Part shown: positions 55,777 through 64,000 of the stretch, in pieces
Layout: each line of letters begins with the position of its first letter
How positions within the stretch are numbered: the stretch's first letter is position 1
NCBI GenBank assembly: GCA_963793675.1
Contig: CAWCBA010000010.1
Coordinates: forward strand, 124,001-188,000
DNA length: 64,000 nt
From: RPQJ01 sp963793675
Lineage (GTDB): Bacteria; Pseudomonadota; Gammaproteobacteria; Steroidobacterales; Steroidobacteraceae
Direction of reading: 5' to 3'
The notes under the pieces: model-generated
Told to the model about the DNA's origin: nothing
The model's database searches: none
Seen by the model: only the letters and a program-made list of their open reading frames with translations
Translations under genes and position numbers: made by a program

Positions 55777-56353
55777 ATGGCAGCCAAGCGCCCGTCGCGA
55801 CCGTCTTCCGCATCTTCCGCCCGTCCCCCCGCCCGCGCCGCCAAGGCATCGGGCAAGGTCCCCGCCAGGGCTGCAGGCATCCGCCGCGTTCCTGTCGCCA
55901 AGCCTAAGGCACCGGCGAAGACCGCGGCCAAGGGTCCGGGCAAGGCTCGCAGCGAAGGTGCCGCGCAAGGTTGCGGCCGGCCCCAGGCCCACTGCGAGGA
56001 AGCCGGCCAGGGCCAAGGTGCCGCCGGCGCTGGCTCAGGTCGTGCTCGCCGCCCTCGAAGACATGAAGGCCGTAGACGTAAAGGCGATGGATGTCCGCGG
56101 CATCACCGACATCACCGACATGATGGTGGTGGCGAGCGGCACGTCGGACCGGCACGTGAAGTCGATTGCGGACCGCGTCGTCCAGCGCTGCAAGGAAGCC
56201 GGCTACCGGCCGTTAGGCATCGAAGGCGAGCGCGATGGTGAGTGGGTGCTGCTGGACCTCAACGACGTCGTGCTGCACGTGATGCTGCCGCGCGTGCGCG
56301 AGTTCTACGCACTCGAGAAACTCTGGGAGAACGGCGCCGCGAGGCGCGCCTGA
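55777..56353 (+). CDS. rsfS: Ribosome silencing factor RsfS with a basic N-terminal extension (frame broken)
   Basis: RsfS binds L14 and blocks subunit joining during starvation. The conserved domain starts at LAQVVLAALEDMKAVDVKAMDV and includes GITDITDMMVVASGTSDRHVKSIADRV. Upstream in the other phase, from ATG 55777 (with GAGGTGAG before it), a Lys/Ala/Pro-rich string begins MAAKRPSRPSSASSARPPAR. One extra G near 55950 joins it to KVPRKVAAGPRPTARKPARA. Repaired length is about 191 residues, against 105-120 for most RsfS. If the extension is not used, GTG 55958 would give 131 residues. The tail resembles that of L17 at 33331. Confidence 0.88.
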
Positions 56354-56398
56354 GTACGCGAGGCCCGGGCGCGACCCCGGGCAGCTGGAGACACGCGC

Positions 56399-56866
56399 AT
56401 GCGCATGCGACTGCTGGCCGCAGGCACCCGGATGCCGGACTGGGTCGATGCGGGTTACGACGACTACGCCACGCGCCTGCGCGGCGAGTACCGGCTCGAT
56501 CTGACCGAAATCCCCCTGGGCGACCGCGGCAGCGGTGACGTGCGCCGGGCCGTCGAGGCAGAAGGCAAGCGCATGCTGGCGGCGGCTGGGGACAGGCACT
56601 ACCTCGTCGCCCTGCAGGTCGGAGGCAAGGCCCTGACCACCGAGCAGCTTGCGCGCTGGCTCGAGGACCGGGCCCGGGAGGGGGACCATCCCGTGTTCTG
56701 TATCGGGGGGCCGGACGGCCTGGCACCCGAAATCGACGGTCACGCCCGCTTGCGCTGGTCCCTGTCGGCTTTGACGCTGCCCCATGGCCTGGCCCGGGTG
56801 GTCGTCGCGGAGGCGCTCTACCGGGCTGTCAGCCTGATCAAGGGCCTGCCGTATCACCGGGCTTGA
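56399..56866 (+). CDS. rlmH: 23S rRNA pseudouridine-1915 N3-methyltransferase
   Basis: A SPOUT-class methyltransferase acting on 70S ribosomes at helix 69. It has 155 residues, as in E. coli. The SAM knot motifs FCIGGPDGL and LPHGLARVVVAEALYRAVSL are present, with the C-terminal GLPYHR. It follows rsfS, the conserved pair. Confidence 0.97.
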   Translation: MRMRLLAAGTRMPDWVDAGYDDYATRLRGEYRLDLTEIPLGDRGSGDVRRAVEAEGKRMLAAAGDRHYLVALQVGGKALTTEQLARWLEDRAREGDHPVFCIGGPDGLAPEIDGHARLRWSLSALTLPHGLARVVVAEALYRAVSLIKGLPYHRA

Positions 56867-56955
56867 GGCATCTGCGATCCCCTCGATGGACAGGGGCCTC
56901 CCGGCACGATTCAATTCTCGTTTTGACACCCGGACTTACAGCCGCGAGGCAGCCA

Positions 56956-57390
56956 ATGCACCCTTATCCGCACCAGTACACCGTCCACGTCAACGCCGAA
57001 CCGACGGGTGACGTTCCGCTCAATTCTGCAGGACTGCCCGCGCTCGCGACCGCGCCTCCCGCCGAGTTCGACGGCCCGGGTGACCGCTGGTCGCCCGAGA
57101 CGCTGCTCTGCGCCGCGGTGGCCGACTGTTTCGCGTTGAGCTTCCGTGCGGTGGCCCGCGCCTCGAAGCTCGAATGGACTTCGCTCGACGCCCGCGTCGA
57201 GGCCAAGCTCGACCGCGTCGACGGCCGCACGTTCTTCACCGAGTTCGTCGTGCACGCGACGCTGCAAGTGCCGGCCGGCACGGACCGGGATCGCGCGACC
57301 AGGCTGATGGAGAAAGCCGAGCACGTGTGCCTGGTCAGCAATTCGCTGGTGGCACAGCGTCGCCTCGAATCGACCGTCATCGCGGGCTGA
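56956..57390 (+). CDS. OsmC/Ohr-family protein
   Basis: Predicted thiol-dependent peroxidase of the OsmC superfamily, 144 residues. The two candidate redox cysteines are in the first helix (ETLLCAAVADCFALSF) and in AEHVCLVSNSL; the spacing fits the family. ATG 56956 (MHPYPHQYTVHVNAEPTG) is the likely start. It lies between rlmH and maf, which are often adjacent; its substrate is not known. Confidence 0.82.
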   Translation: MHPYPHQYTVHVNAEPTGDVPLNSAGLPALATAPPAEFDGPGDRWSPETLLCAAVADCFALSFRAVARASKLEWTSLDARVEAKLDRVDGRTFFTEFVVHATLQVPAGTDRDRATRLMEKAEHVCLVSNSLVAQRRLESTVIAG

Positions 57391-57396
57391 GTCCGG

Positions 57397-58005
57397 ATGG
57401 CAGGCGACGCACCCGCCATCTACCTGGCGTCCGCTTCGCCGCGGCGCAGCGAACTGCTGCGGCAGATCGACGTGACGCATGAAGTGCGTCCGGTGGATAT
57501 CGACGAATCGCCGCGTCCCGGCGAAAAACCCGCGCACTATGCGCTGCGGCTCGCCGAGGAAAAGGCGCGCGCGTTGTGGGAACGGCTGCCGGTGGCAGAA
57601 CGTCGCCCGGTGCTCGCGGCCGACACCACCGTGGCGCTCGGCGACGAAATCCTCGGTAAACCCGCCGACCACGAGGACGCGGCCCGCATGCTCGGCCGGC
57701 TCTCCGGACGGGCGCACGAGGTGCACACGGCCGTTGCGGTGCTGCACGCAGGCGGTGCGAATGCGCGCGTCAGCACCAGCACGGTCGAGTTCCGCCCGCT
57801 CACACGCGTGGAGATCGACTGGTACTGGCGCACCGGGGAGCCGGCAGACAAGGCCGGCGCGTACGGAGTGCAGGGCCACGCCGCCATTTTCATTCGCCAC
57901 CTCGCCGGCAGCTATTCCGGCGTGATGGGACTGCCACTTTACGAGACCTGGGAACTGCTGGCTCCTGCGCTCGGTCTGATCGGATGGAACACCCAGGCAC
58001 CATGA
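57397..58005 (+). CDS. maf: Maf-like nucleotide pyrophosphatase
   Basis: A house-cleaning dTTP/UTP pyrophosphatase (YhdE type) linked to septum control. It has 202 residues. Motifs: LASASPRRSELL (phosphate-binding), AADTTV (catalytic Asp), SGRAHEVHTAVAV and EPADKAGAYGVQG. It overlaps rng by four bases (ATGA), the classic maf-rng arrangement. Confidence 0.95.
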   Translation: MAGDAPAIYLASASPRRSELLRQIDVTHEVRPVDIDESPRPGEKPAHYALRLAEEKARALWERLPVAERRPVLAADTTVALGDEILGKPADHEDAARMLGRLSGRAHEVHTAVAVLHAGGANARVSTSTVEFRPLTRVEIDWYWRTGEPADKAGAYGVQGHAAIFIRHLAGSYSGVMGLPLYETWELLAPALGLIGWNTQAP

Positions 58006-59471
58006 CCACGGAAATGATCGTCAACGTCAGTCCGCGCGAGACCCGCGCGGCCCTGCTCGAGAACGGAGTGCTGCAGGAGCTCTTCGTCGAGCGGGCGAGC
58101 CGCATGGGCCTCACGGGCAACCTGTACAAGGGGCGCGTGTCGCGGGTCCTGCCCGGCATGCAGGCTGCCTTCATCGACATCGGTCTCGAGCGCACGGCGT
58201 TCCTGCACGTGTCCGACATCGTGCAGCCGGCGGACGCCGAAGGCTCCGCCGAAGAAGCGCGCACCGAGAACATCCGTGAGCTGGTGAGCGAGGGCGGCGA
58301 CATCCTGGTGCAGGTGCTGAAGGACCCGCTCGGCACCAAAGGCGCGCGCCTCACCACGTTCATCACGATTCCTTCGCGCTACCTGGTCTACATGCCCTTC
58401 GGCCACGGCGTAGGCATCTCCGCGCGCATCGAGACGGAGGAAGAGCGACTGCGGCTGCGCGAGCTGATGCAGTCGTTCGTGACGCCCGGCGAGGCAGGCG
58501 GTTACATCGTGCGCACCGCGGCGGAGGGCGCGGCGATCGAGGCACTGCGCGCCGACATGCTGTTCCTGCGCAAGCTCTGGGAAGTGCTCTCGACCAAGGC
58601 TGCGGGCACGCCCGCCGGCATGCTCGTGCACGAAGACCTGCCGCTGCCGCTGCGCCTGATGCGTGACCTGGTCGGCGAAGGCGTCGACCGCGTGCTGGTC
58701 GATCACGAGCGCACCTGCGAGCGCATGCAGGAATTCGCGACGACGTTCATGCCCGCGCACGGCGCCCGCGTCGAGCGTTACACCGGCAGCCGGCCGCTCT
58801 TCGACCTGCACGGCGTGGAGGAAGAGGTCCAGCGCTCGCTCGAGCGCAAGGTGCCGCTCAAGTCCGGCGGCTACCTGATCATCGACCAGACCGAGGCGCT
58901 CACCACCATCGACGTCAATACCGGCGCGTACGTCGGGCACCGCAACCTCGAGGAGACGATTTACCGCACGAATCTCGAGGCGGCGGTTGCGATCGCGCGG
59001 CAGCTGCGGCTGCGCAATCTCGGCGGCATCATCATCATCGACTTCATCGACATGGAAGAGGAGGAGCACCGCAAGCAGGTGCTGCAGGCGCTGGAGAAGG
59101 CGCTGGCGCAGGATCACGCGAAGACGCACGTGTCTGCGGTCTCGCCGCTCGGTCTCGTCGAGATGACGCGCAAGCGCACGCGCGAAAGCCTGGCGCACCA
59201 GTTGTGCGCGCCGTGCCCGGCCTGCGAAGGCCGCGGCTTCGTGAAGACGCCCGAGACCGTCTGTTACGAGATCTTCCGCGAAGTGCTGCGCCAGGCGGGC
59301 CAGTTCGACTTCCAGCAGCTCATGGTGCTCGCGCACTCGGACGTCATCGAACGCCTGCTCGACGAAGAGTCCGCCGCGCTCGGCGAACTCGAAGTGCTGG
59401 TCGGCAAGCCGATCCGCCTGCAGACCGAGGCGCTCTATCTGCACGACCAGTACGACGTGGTGCTCATGTGA
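58002..59471 (+). CDS. rng: Ribonuclease G
   Basis: An endoribonuclease of the RNase E/G family that matures the 5' end of 16S rRNA. It has 489 residues, the same as E. coli RNase G. The S1 domain is near 35-125. Catalytic Mg-binding Asp residues are in TTIDVNTGAYVG and IIIIDFIDM. The zinc-link cysteines are in CAPCPACEGRG. ATG 58002 is preferred over 57984 because it gives MTTEMIVNVSPRETR, the family start, and overlaps maf. Confidence 0.97.
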   Translation: MTTEMIVNVSPRETRAALLENGVLQELFVERASRMGLTGNLYKGRVSRVLPGMQAAFIDIGLERTAFLHVSDIVQPADAEGSAEEARTENIRELVSEGGDILVQVLKDPLGTKGARLTTFITIPSRYLVYMPFGHGVGISARIETEEERLRLRELMQSFVTPGEAGGYIVRTAAEGAAIEALRADMLFLRKLWEVLSTKAAGTPAGMLVHEDLPLPLRLMRDLVGEGVDRVLVDHERTCERMQEFATTFMPAHGARVERYTGSRPLFDLHGVEEEVQRSLERKVPLKSGGYLIIDQTEALTTIDVNTGAYVGHRNLEETIYRTNLEAAVAIARQLRLRNLGGIIIIDFIDMEEEEHRKQVLQALEKALAQDHAKTHVSAVSPLGLVEMTRKRTRESLAHQLCAPCPACEGRGFVKTPETVCYEIFREVLRQAGQFDFQQLMVLAHSDVIERLLDEESAALGELEVLVGKPIRLQTEALYLHDQYDVVLM

Positions 59472-62400
59472 CTGTCCACCCGGTGGTGGCGCCTGGTCGC
59501 AGGCACCGCGGCCGGACTGCTTGTCGTGGTCGCGCTGCTGCTCACGGCGCTGCGCGTTGCGATCGCCTACGTGCCGCACAACGAGCAGAAGTTGCGCACG
59601 TGGATCGAGCGCCAGACGCAGACGAAGTTCGAGTACTCGCGGCTCGATGCGCGGCTGCGCTGGTACGGGCCGGAAGTCGTGCTGCGCGACCTGCGCGTGG
59701 TGGCCGAGGACGGTTCACAGACCTTGTTTGCCACGCGCGAAGGCAGCATCGGCCTCGACCTCTGGAATTTCTTCCGCACCGGCCAGTTCGTCGCCGGCCG
59801 GGTCCGCATTCTGGAACCGCGCGTCACGATCGTGCGCCTCGCCGATGGTCGGATTCGCCTGCTGGGCCTGCGCGAGCGACCGGCCGACAAGCCGCCTTTC
59901 GATTTCGACCGGCTGCCCGCGGGGCGCATCGTGATCGACGATGCGACCGTCGTCTACCGCGACTTGAAGACCGGCAGCGAGCCGCTCGAACTCACCGATC
60001 TCGATGTGCAGTTGCGGCGCGATCGCGATGCCGTCGTGCTGGAAGGCAGCGCCAGGCTGCCCGAGGAACTCGGCACGCGGGCAGACTTCAACGTGCGCCT
60101 GAAGGGCACGCTCGACGAGCGTGAACACCTCGACGCACGCGTCGAGGTCGATGCCGACACTGTGCGACTGGCCGGCCTCAAGGACTTCCTGCCAGCGCAG
60201 GTTGCGAAGCCGCTTGCGGGTTCCGGTCACCTGCACGGCGTGTTTGCGCTCGAACAAGGAACAGTGTCGAACCTGCGGCTCGGCTTTGATTTGCACGACG
60301 TTGCGCTGCAGTTGCCGGGTCGTGCCGTGCCGCCGATCGAGGCCGTGCGTGTCACCAACCCGCGGCTCGAGCTCGCTGTGGGCACCAGGATGCAGTTCCC
60401 GACGGTGACCAAGGAGATGGTCGAGCGCGCGCCGCCGCCGCTGCCGGTCGAGGCTCGCTACGGCTCGCTCGCAGGTGACGCGCGCCTGCGGCGCGACGGC
60501 GACGGCTGGGTTTTCCGGATCGACGGCCTGCGCGCGCAGGCTGGCGCGCAGCGCGCGGTGAACGATACGCAGGTCTGGGGACGCTGGACCGGGAAACCGG
60601 TGACGCGCTTCGGGTTGGAGCTGAACGTCGACCGGCTCGACCTGGCCTCGACCTGGCCCCTGGTGCTCGCATTTGCGCCGGCGTCGTTCGATCGCTTCGC
60701 GGGGCTGGCACCGCGTGGACGAGTGGAGACGCTGCGGGCCAAGGTGCAGCGCGAGCGTGCCGGCATCGAGCCGACGTTCACGGTGCAGGCGAGCCTGGTC
60801 GGCGTCGGTGTCCAGCCCAGCGGCCGCTTCCCGGGCTTGTCGGGTGTCTCGCTCAAGCTCGATGGCAACGACCGGCTGGGCAAGCTGCAACTGCGCGCTG
60901 ACCAGCCCGTATTCGAATGGCCCCGGCTGTTCCGGGAGCCGCTCGCGCTTGAACGCGTGACGGCCGACGGCGGCTGGCACCGTGAAGGTGCCGCCTGGAT
61001 TGCGAGCGCCAAGGGTGCACAGCTCGTGCACCGCCAGGGCCGTGCCAGGGTGGATGTGGAGTTCGGCTTCGAAAAACCCGGCGTATCGCCGACCCTGGCA
61101 CTGAATGCCGAAGTGCCCGAAGTCGACGTCTCGTTGGTGCCGAAGTTCGTTCCCGTCGGTCGTCTGCGTGAGCGCACGATCGCCTGGCTCGATCGTGCCT
61201 TTGTTCGAGGCATCGCGACCAACGGCCGCTTGAGCTATCGCGGGCCGGTGCAGAAGTTTCCGTTCGACGACGGCGAAGGTGACTTCAGCGCTTCGGCCGA
61301 CGCGACCAATGTGACGCTTGATTACTATCCCGGCTTCGCGCCGCTCGCCAATGCGTCCGGTACGGCCAGGTTCCACAACGCATTGATCGAAGCGGACGTC
61401 GCGAGTGGCGAACTCGGCGGGCTGCGGCTCTCGCAGGCGCGATTCGTGATGGCCGACTACAGGGCGCCGGTCCTCGAGATCGACGGCAAGGGCGGCGGCG
61501 ACCTGCACAAGGCGCTGGCGTACGTGCAGGCGAGTCCACTGGGGCCGATCATCGGTGACCAGTTCATGGGCTCTCACCGGCAGTGGTCCGGCGCAGTACC
61601 AGGTCAGGCTGACGCTGCCGGTGATTTCCGACGAGTTACTGGCTGCAATGCCAGCGCCGCCACCGCCGCGCGACTACACCGTCCGCGTCGTGCTCGACGG
61701 CGTGACCGTCGCGTTGCCTGCGCTGCGTGCACCCGCCCAGCGCGTCGAGGGCACCTTCGAACTGCACAACTACGACGTGAAGGTCGCGGGGCTGCGCGGC
61801 ACGATCCTGGACGGTCCGTTCGAACTGGCCGCCAGCCCCGGGCGCACCTCGCGCGAGGTCGAAGCCGCGGTGGAACTCACGGCGAAGGGCCGCGCTGGCG
61901 GCGCCAGGCTGCCCGCATTCATCGGCCTGCCGTCGACTATCGCAATGAGCGGTGCGACGGACTGGGTGCTGAACGGCCACATCGAGAAACGACGCGCCGG
62001 CGGCGCGTGGCCCCTGCAGTTCGACGTCGTGAGCAACCTGGGTGGACTCGTCATCCAGGCGCCCCGGCCTTTCGCCAAGGCCGCGCCGGAGACACGGCCG
62101 ACACACGTGCGGCTCGAGATTCCAGGTTCGCGCACGAACGACGTGACGCTCGAATCAGGCAGCGCTCGCGCGAAGCTGCGCTTCGCCATGCGGGACAATG
62201 CCTGGCGTCTCGACCGCGGCGCGGCGCGCTTTGACGCGCAACCGGTGACGCTTCCGGCGCAGCCGGGCCTGCTGGTGAGCGGCGAGTGGCCGCAGTTCGA
62301 CCTCGGTGAGTGGCTCGCGCTCTCCAGCGCACCGGCCGGCGGTGCGACGGACCGTCGGCGGCCAGCACCTGATGGACTGGCTCGGTCCGGTCGACGTCCA

Positions 62401-63506
62401 TCTCGACCGTGCGACGGTCTTCGGCTTCGAGTTCCGCGACGTGATCGCGCAGCTGCGCAGCGAGGGCGACAACTGGCGGATCACGGTGACGGGGCCTCAG
62501 GCCGAAGGGCAGGTGACCGTGCCCGACGATCTCACGCGCGGCCGACCGATCGTGCTCGACATGCAACGGCTGCATCTGGTCAGTGAGGAATCGAGCCCGA
62601 TTGCGGCTGCAAGAGCGGCGGCCAATGCGCAGATCGATCCGCGTACGTTGCCTGCCATCAGTGCGCGTGCCGAAGACTTCATGTGGCAGTCACGGCAGTT
62701 CGGCCGCCTGGTCGCCGCGATCTCACGGGAACCGCGCGGACTCACCATCGATTCGATCGCGACGACGTCGCCGGCCTTCGATCTCCTCGTCAACGGCAGC
62801 TGGTGGATGGAGCAGGGTGCGCCACGCACGCGCGTCGAGATGCTGTTGACCAGCACCGATTTTCGCGCCGCCGCGAAGGCGCTTTCCTTCCGCGACGCAA
62901 TCGATGCCGAAAAGGCGAAGATTCGCCGCAAGTCTCTGGTGGCCCGGCGGCCCGTCGATGGATGTGCTCAGGATTCTCAATGGCACGCTCCATGTGTCGC
63001 TCGCAGACGGCCGCTTGCGCGACATCGAGCCGGGCGCGGGCCGCATGCTCGGGCTGTTGAGCGTGGCGCAGCTGCCACGACGACTCGCGCTCGATTTCCG
63101 CGATGTCACCGACGAAGGCCTGGCCTTCAACAGCGTGCGAGGCGATTTCGAGCTGCGCGCGGGCAATGCGTTCACGCAGAACCTGTTGCTCAAGGGCGCG
63201 GCGATCGATATGGGAATCGTGGGGCGCACCGGCCTGGCGACCGAGGACTACGACCAGACGATCGTCGTGAGCGGCAACCCCAGCGGACCGCTGGCCGTGG
63301 CCGGCGCGCTCGCGGCGGGGCCGGTGATCGGCGCTGGCGTGCTGGTGCTGTCACAGCTTTTCAAGGACCAGCTGCAGGGACTCACGCGGGCCTATTACCA
63401 TGTGACGGGTCCCTGGGCCGCTCCGGTCGTGCAGCGAATCTCCGCGCCCGCCGGTGACGAAGCGGCACAGGGGGTGGTCGAAAAGCAAGAGGAAAATTCT
63501 CCGTGA
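59472..63506 (+). CDS. yhdP: YhdP-like AsmA-family transporter (frame broken three times)
   Basis: A very long inner-membrane-anchored periplasmic protein, implicated in E. coli in moving phospholipids to the outer membrane. About 1344 codons. The N-terminal transmembrane helix reads LVAGTAAGLLVVVALLLTAL. It is followed by AsmA-like repeats and DUF3971-type sequence. Phase changes near 61574 (LTGSGPAQYQVRLTLP follows), 62347 (GGQHLMDWLGPVDVHL follows) and 62937 (WWPGGPSMDVLRILNG follows); each fits one extra base. The conserved C-terminus GPLAVAGALAAGPVIGAGVL and FKDQLQG...YHVTGPW is intact. The start is unclear: CTG 59472 directly after the rng stop keeps the whole helix; GTG 59526 would cut it. 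Confidence 0.88.
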
Positions 63507-64000
63507 CACGTGTCGCCGCCATCCAGATGACCTCGTGCGCCAACGTGGCGCGCAATCTCGCTGTCGCCGGCGAACTGCTCCGGCAGGCCAGGGCGCAGGG
63601 CGCGGCCGTCGCCGTGCTGCCGGAAAATTTCGCGTTCATGGGACGCGGCGAAGCCGACAAGCTCGCGGTCGCCGAGACCCACGGGTCCGGCCCGATCCAG
63701 GCGTTCCTGGCCGAGCAGGCGCGCATGCACGGCCTCTGGATCGTCGGCGGCACATTCCCGCTCAAGGTGCCCGACGAGCCGCGCGTTGCGGCGGCGTGCC
63801 TCGTCTTCGACGACGCGGGTCGCGAGGTCGCGCGCTACGACAAGATCCACCTGTTCGACGTGGACGTGCCGGGCAAGCTCGAAAGCCACCGTGAATCGAA
63901 GGCGGTGCGGCCCGGCACGCAGGTCGTCACGGTCGATACGCCGGCGGGCCGGCTCGGCCTAGCCATCTGCTACGACGTCCGTTTTCCCGAACTGTTCCGC
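63503..64000 (+). CDS. Carbon-nitrogen hydrolase, nitrilase superfamily (cut by window end)
   Basis: The first 166 codons of a Nit1/YbeM-like amidase, likely acting in metabolite repair (deaminated glutathione or omega-amide hydrolysis). The start GTG 63503 overlaps the yhdP stop (GTGA). The catalytic triad is visible: Glu in VLPENFAF, Lys in RYDKIHLFD and Cys in AICYDVRFPELF. The frame is open to the last base. The yhdP-nit pair, usually followed by tldD, is conserved in gammaproteobacteria. Confidence 0.93.
   Translation, partial: MTRVAAIQMTSCANVARNLAVAGELLRQARAQGAAVAVLPENFAFMGRGEADKLAVAETHGSGPIQAFLAEQARMHGLWIVGGTFPLKVPDEPRVAAACLVFDDAGREVARYDKIHLFDVDVPGKLESHRESKAVRPGTQVVTVDTPAGRLGLAICYDVRFPELFR

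Noticed and set aside
56923..56951. Promoter before the OsmC-like gene starting with TTGACA at 56923
   Set aside because: No -10-like hexamer is found 16-18 bases downstream.

Overview
The window is a strongly GC-rich chromosomal segment from a gammaproteobacterium. The order tRNA-Tyr/Gly/Thr, tuf, tRNA-Trp, secE-nusG-rplKAJL-rpoBC, str, S10, spc and alpha operons, then uvrA, ssb, miaB-phoH-ybeY-corC-lnt, leuS-lptE...holA-nadD-rsfS-rlmH...maf-rng-yhdP-nit is the housekeeping layout of that class. A lineage near Lysobacterales, Steroidobacterales or Nevskiales is my inference; no marker here settles it.

Layout. 1-1.0 kb: an aldo/keto reductase on the minus strand. 1.0-3.0 kb: four tRNAs, tuf copy 1 and two TTAGGGG-type inverted repeats. 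3.0-15.0 kb: secE, nusG, four ribosomal protein genes, rpoB and rpoC, with an L10-type leader and an rplL-rpoB attenuator. 15.0-19.9 kb: the str operon (rpsL, rpsG, fusA, tuf copy 2) plus rpsJ. 20.0-33.9 kb: rplC to rplQ, closed by a clear intrinsic terminator; rplC is cut off from rpsJ by 351 bp holding a repeat, a promoter and a structured leader. 34-41.7 kb: mscL, pepQ, an alanine-rich lipoprotein, a GNAT acetyltransferase, uvrA, an MFS transporter and ssb. 41.9-49.7 kb: miaB-phoH-ybeY-corC-lnt, then a metallo-beta-lactamase-fold protein, NfeD and an SPFH protein. 49.7-64 kb: leuS-lptE, a reversed proline iminopeptidase, holA-nadD-rsfS-rlmH, an OsmC-like protein, maf-rng-yhdP, and a carbon-nitrogen hydrolase cut by the window end.

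Most of the window is translation and transcription machinery read left to right in long operons with ATGA, GTGA or TTGA overlaps. The right third adds tRNA modification (miaB), rRNA maturation and modification (ybeY, rng, rlmH), ribosome silencing (rsfS), NAD synthesis (nadD), the clamp-loader delta subunit (holA) and envelope biogenesis (lnt, lptE, yhdP).

The reading frame is broken in at least ten otherwise intact genes (nusG, rpoB, pepQ, MFS, ssb, miaB, lnt, SPFH, rsfS, yhdP). Several are normally essential, and most breaks are explained by one extra base, often a G. I read these as sequencing or assembly errors rather than biology, and I give full gene spans across the breaks. I found no convincing new defence, mobile or biosynthetic system. 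The most interesting unexplained structure is two families of G-rich tandem repeats arranged as long inverted repeats in intergenic gaps, several of them directly upstream of promoter-like sequences.
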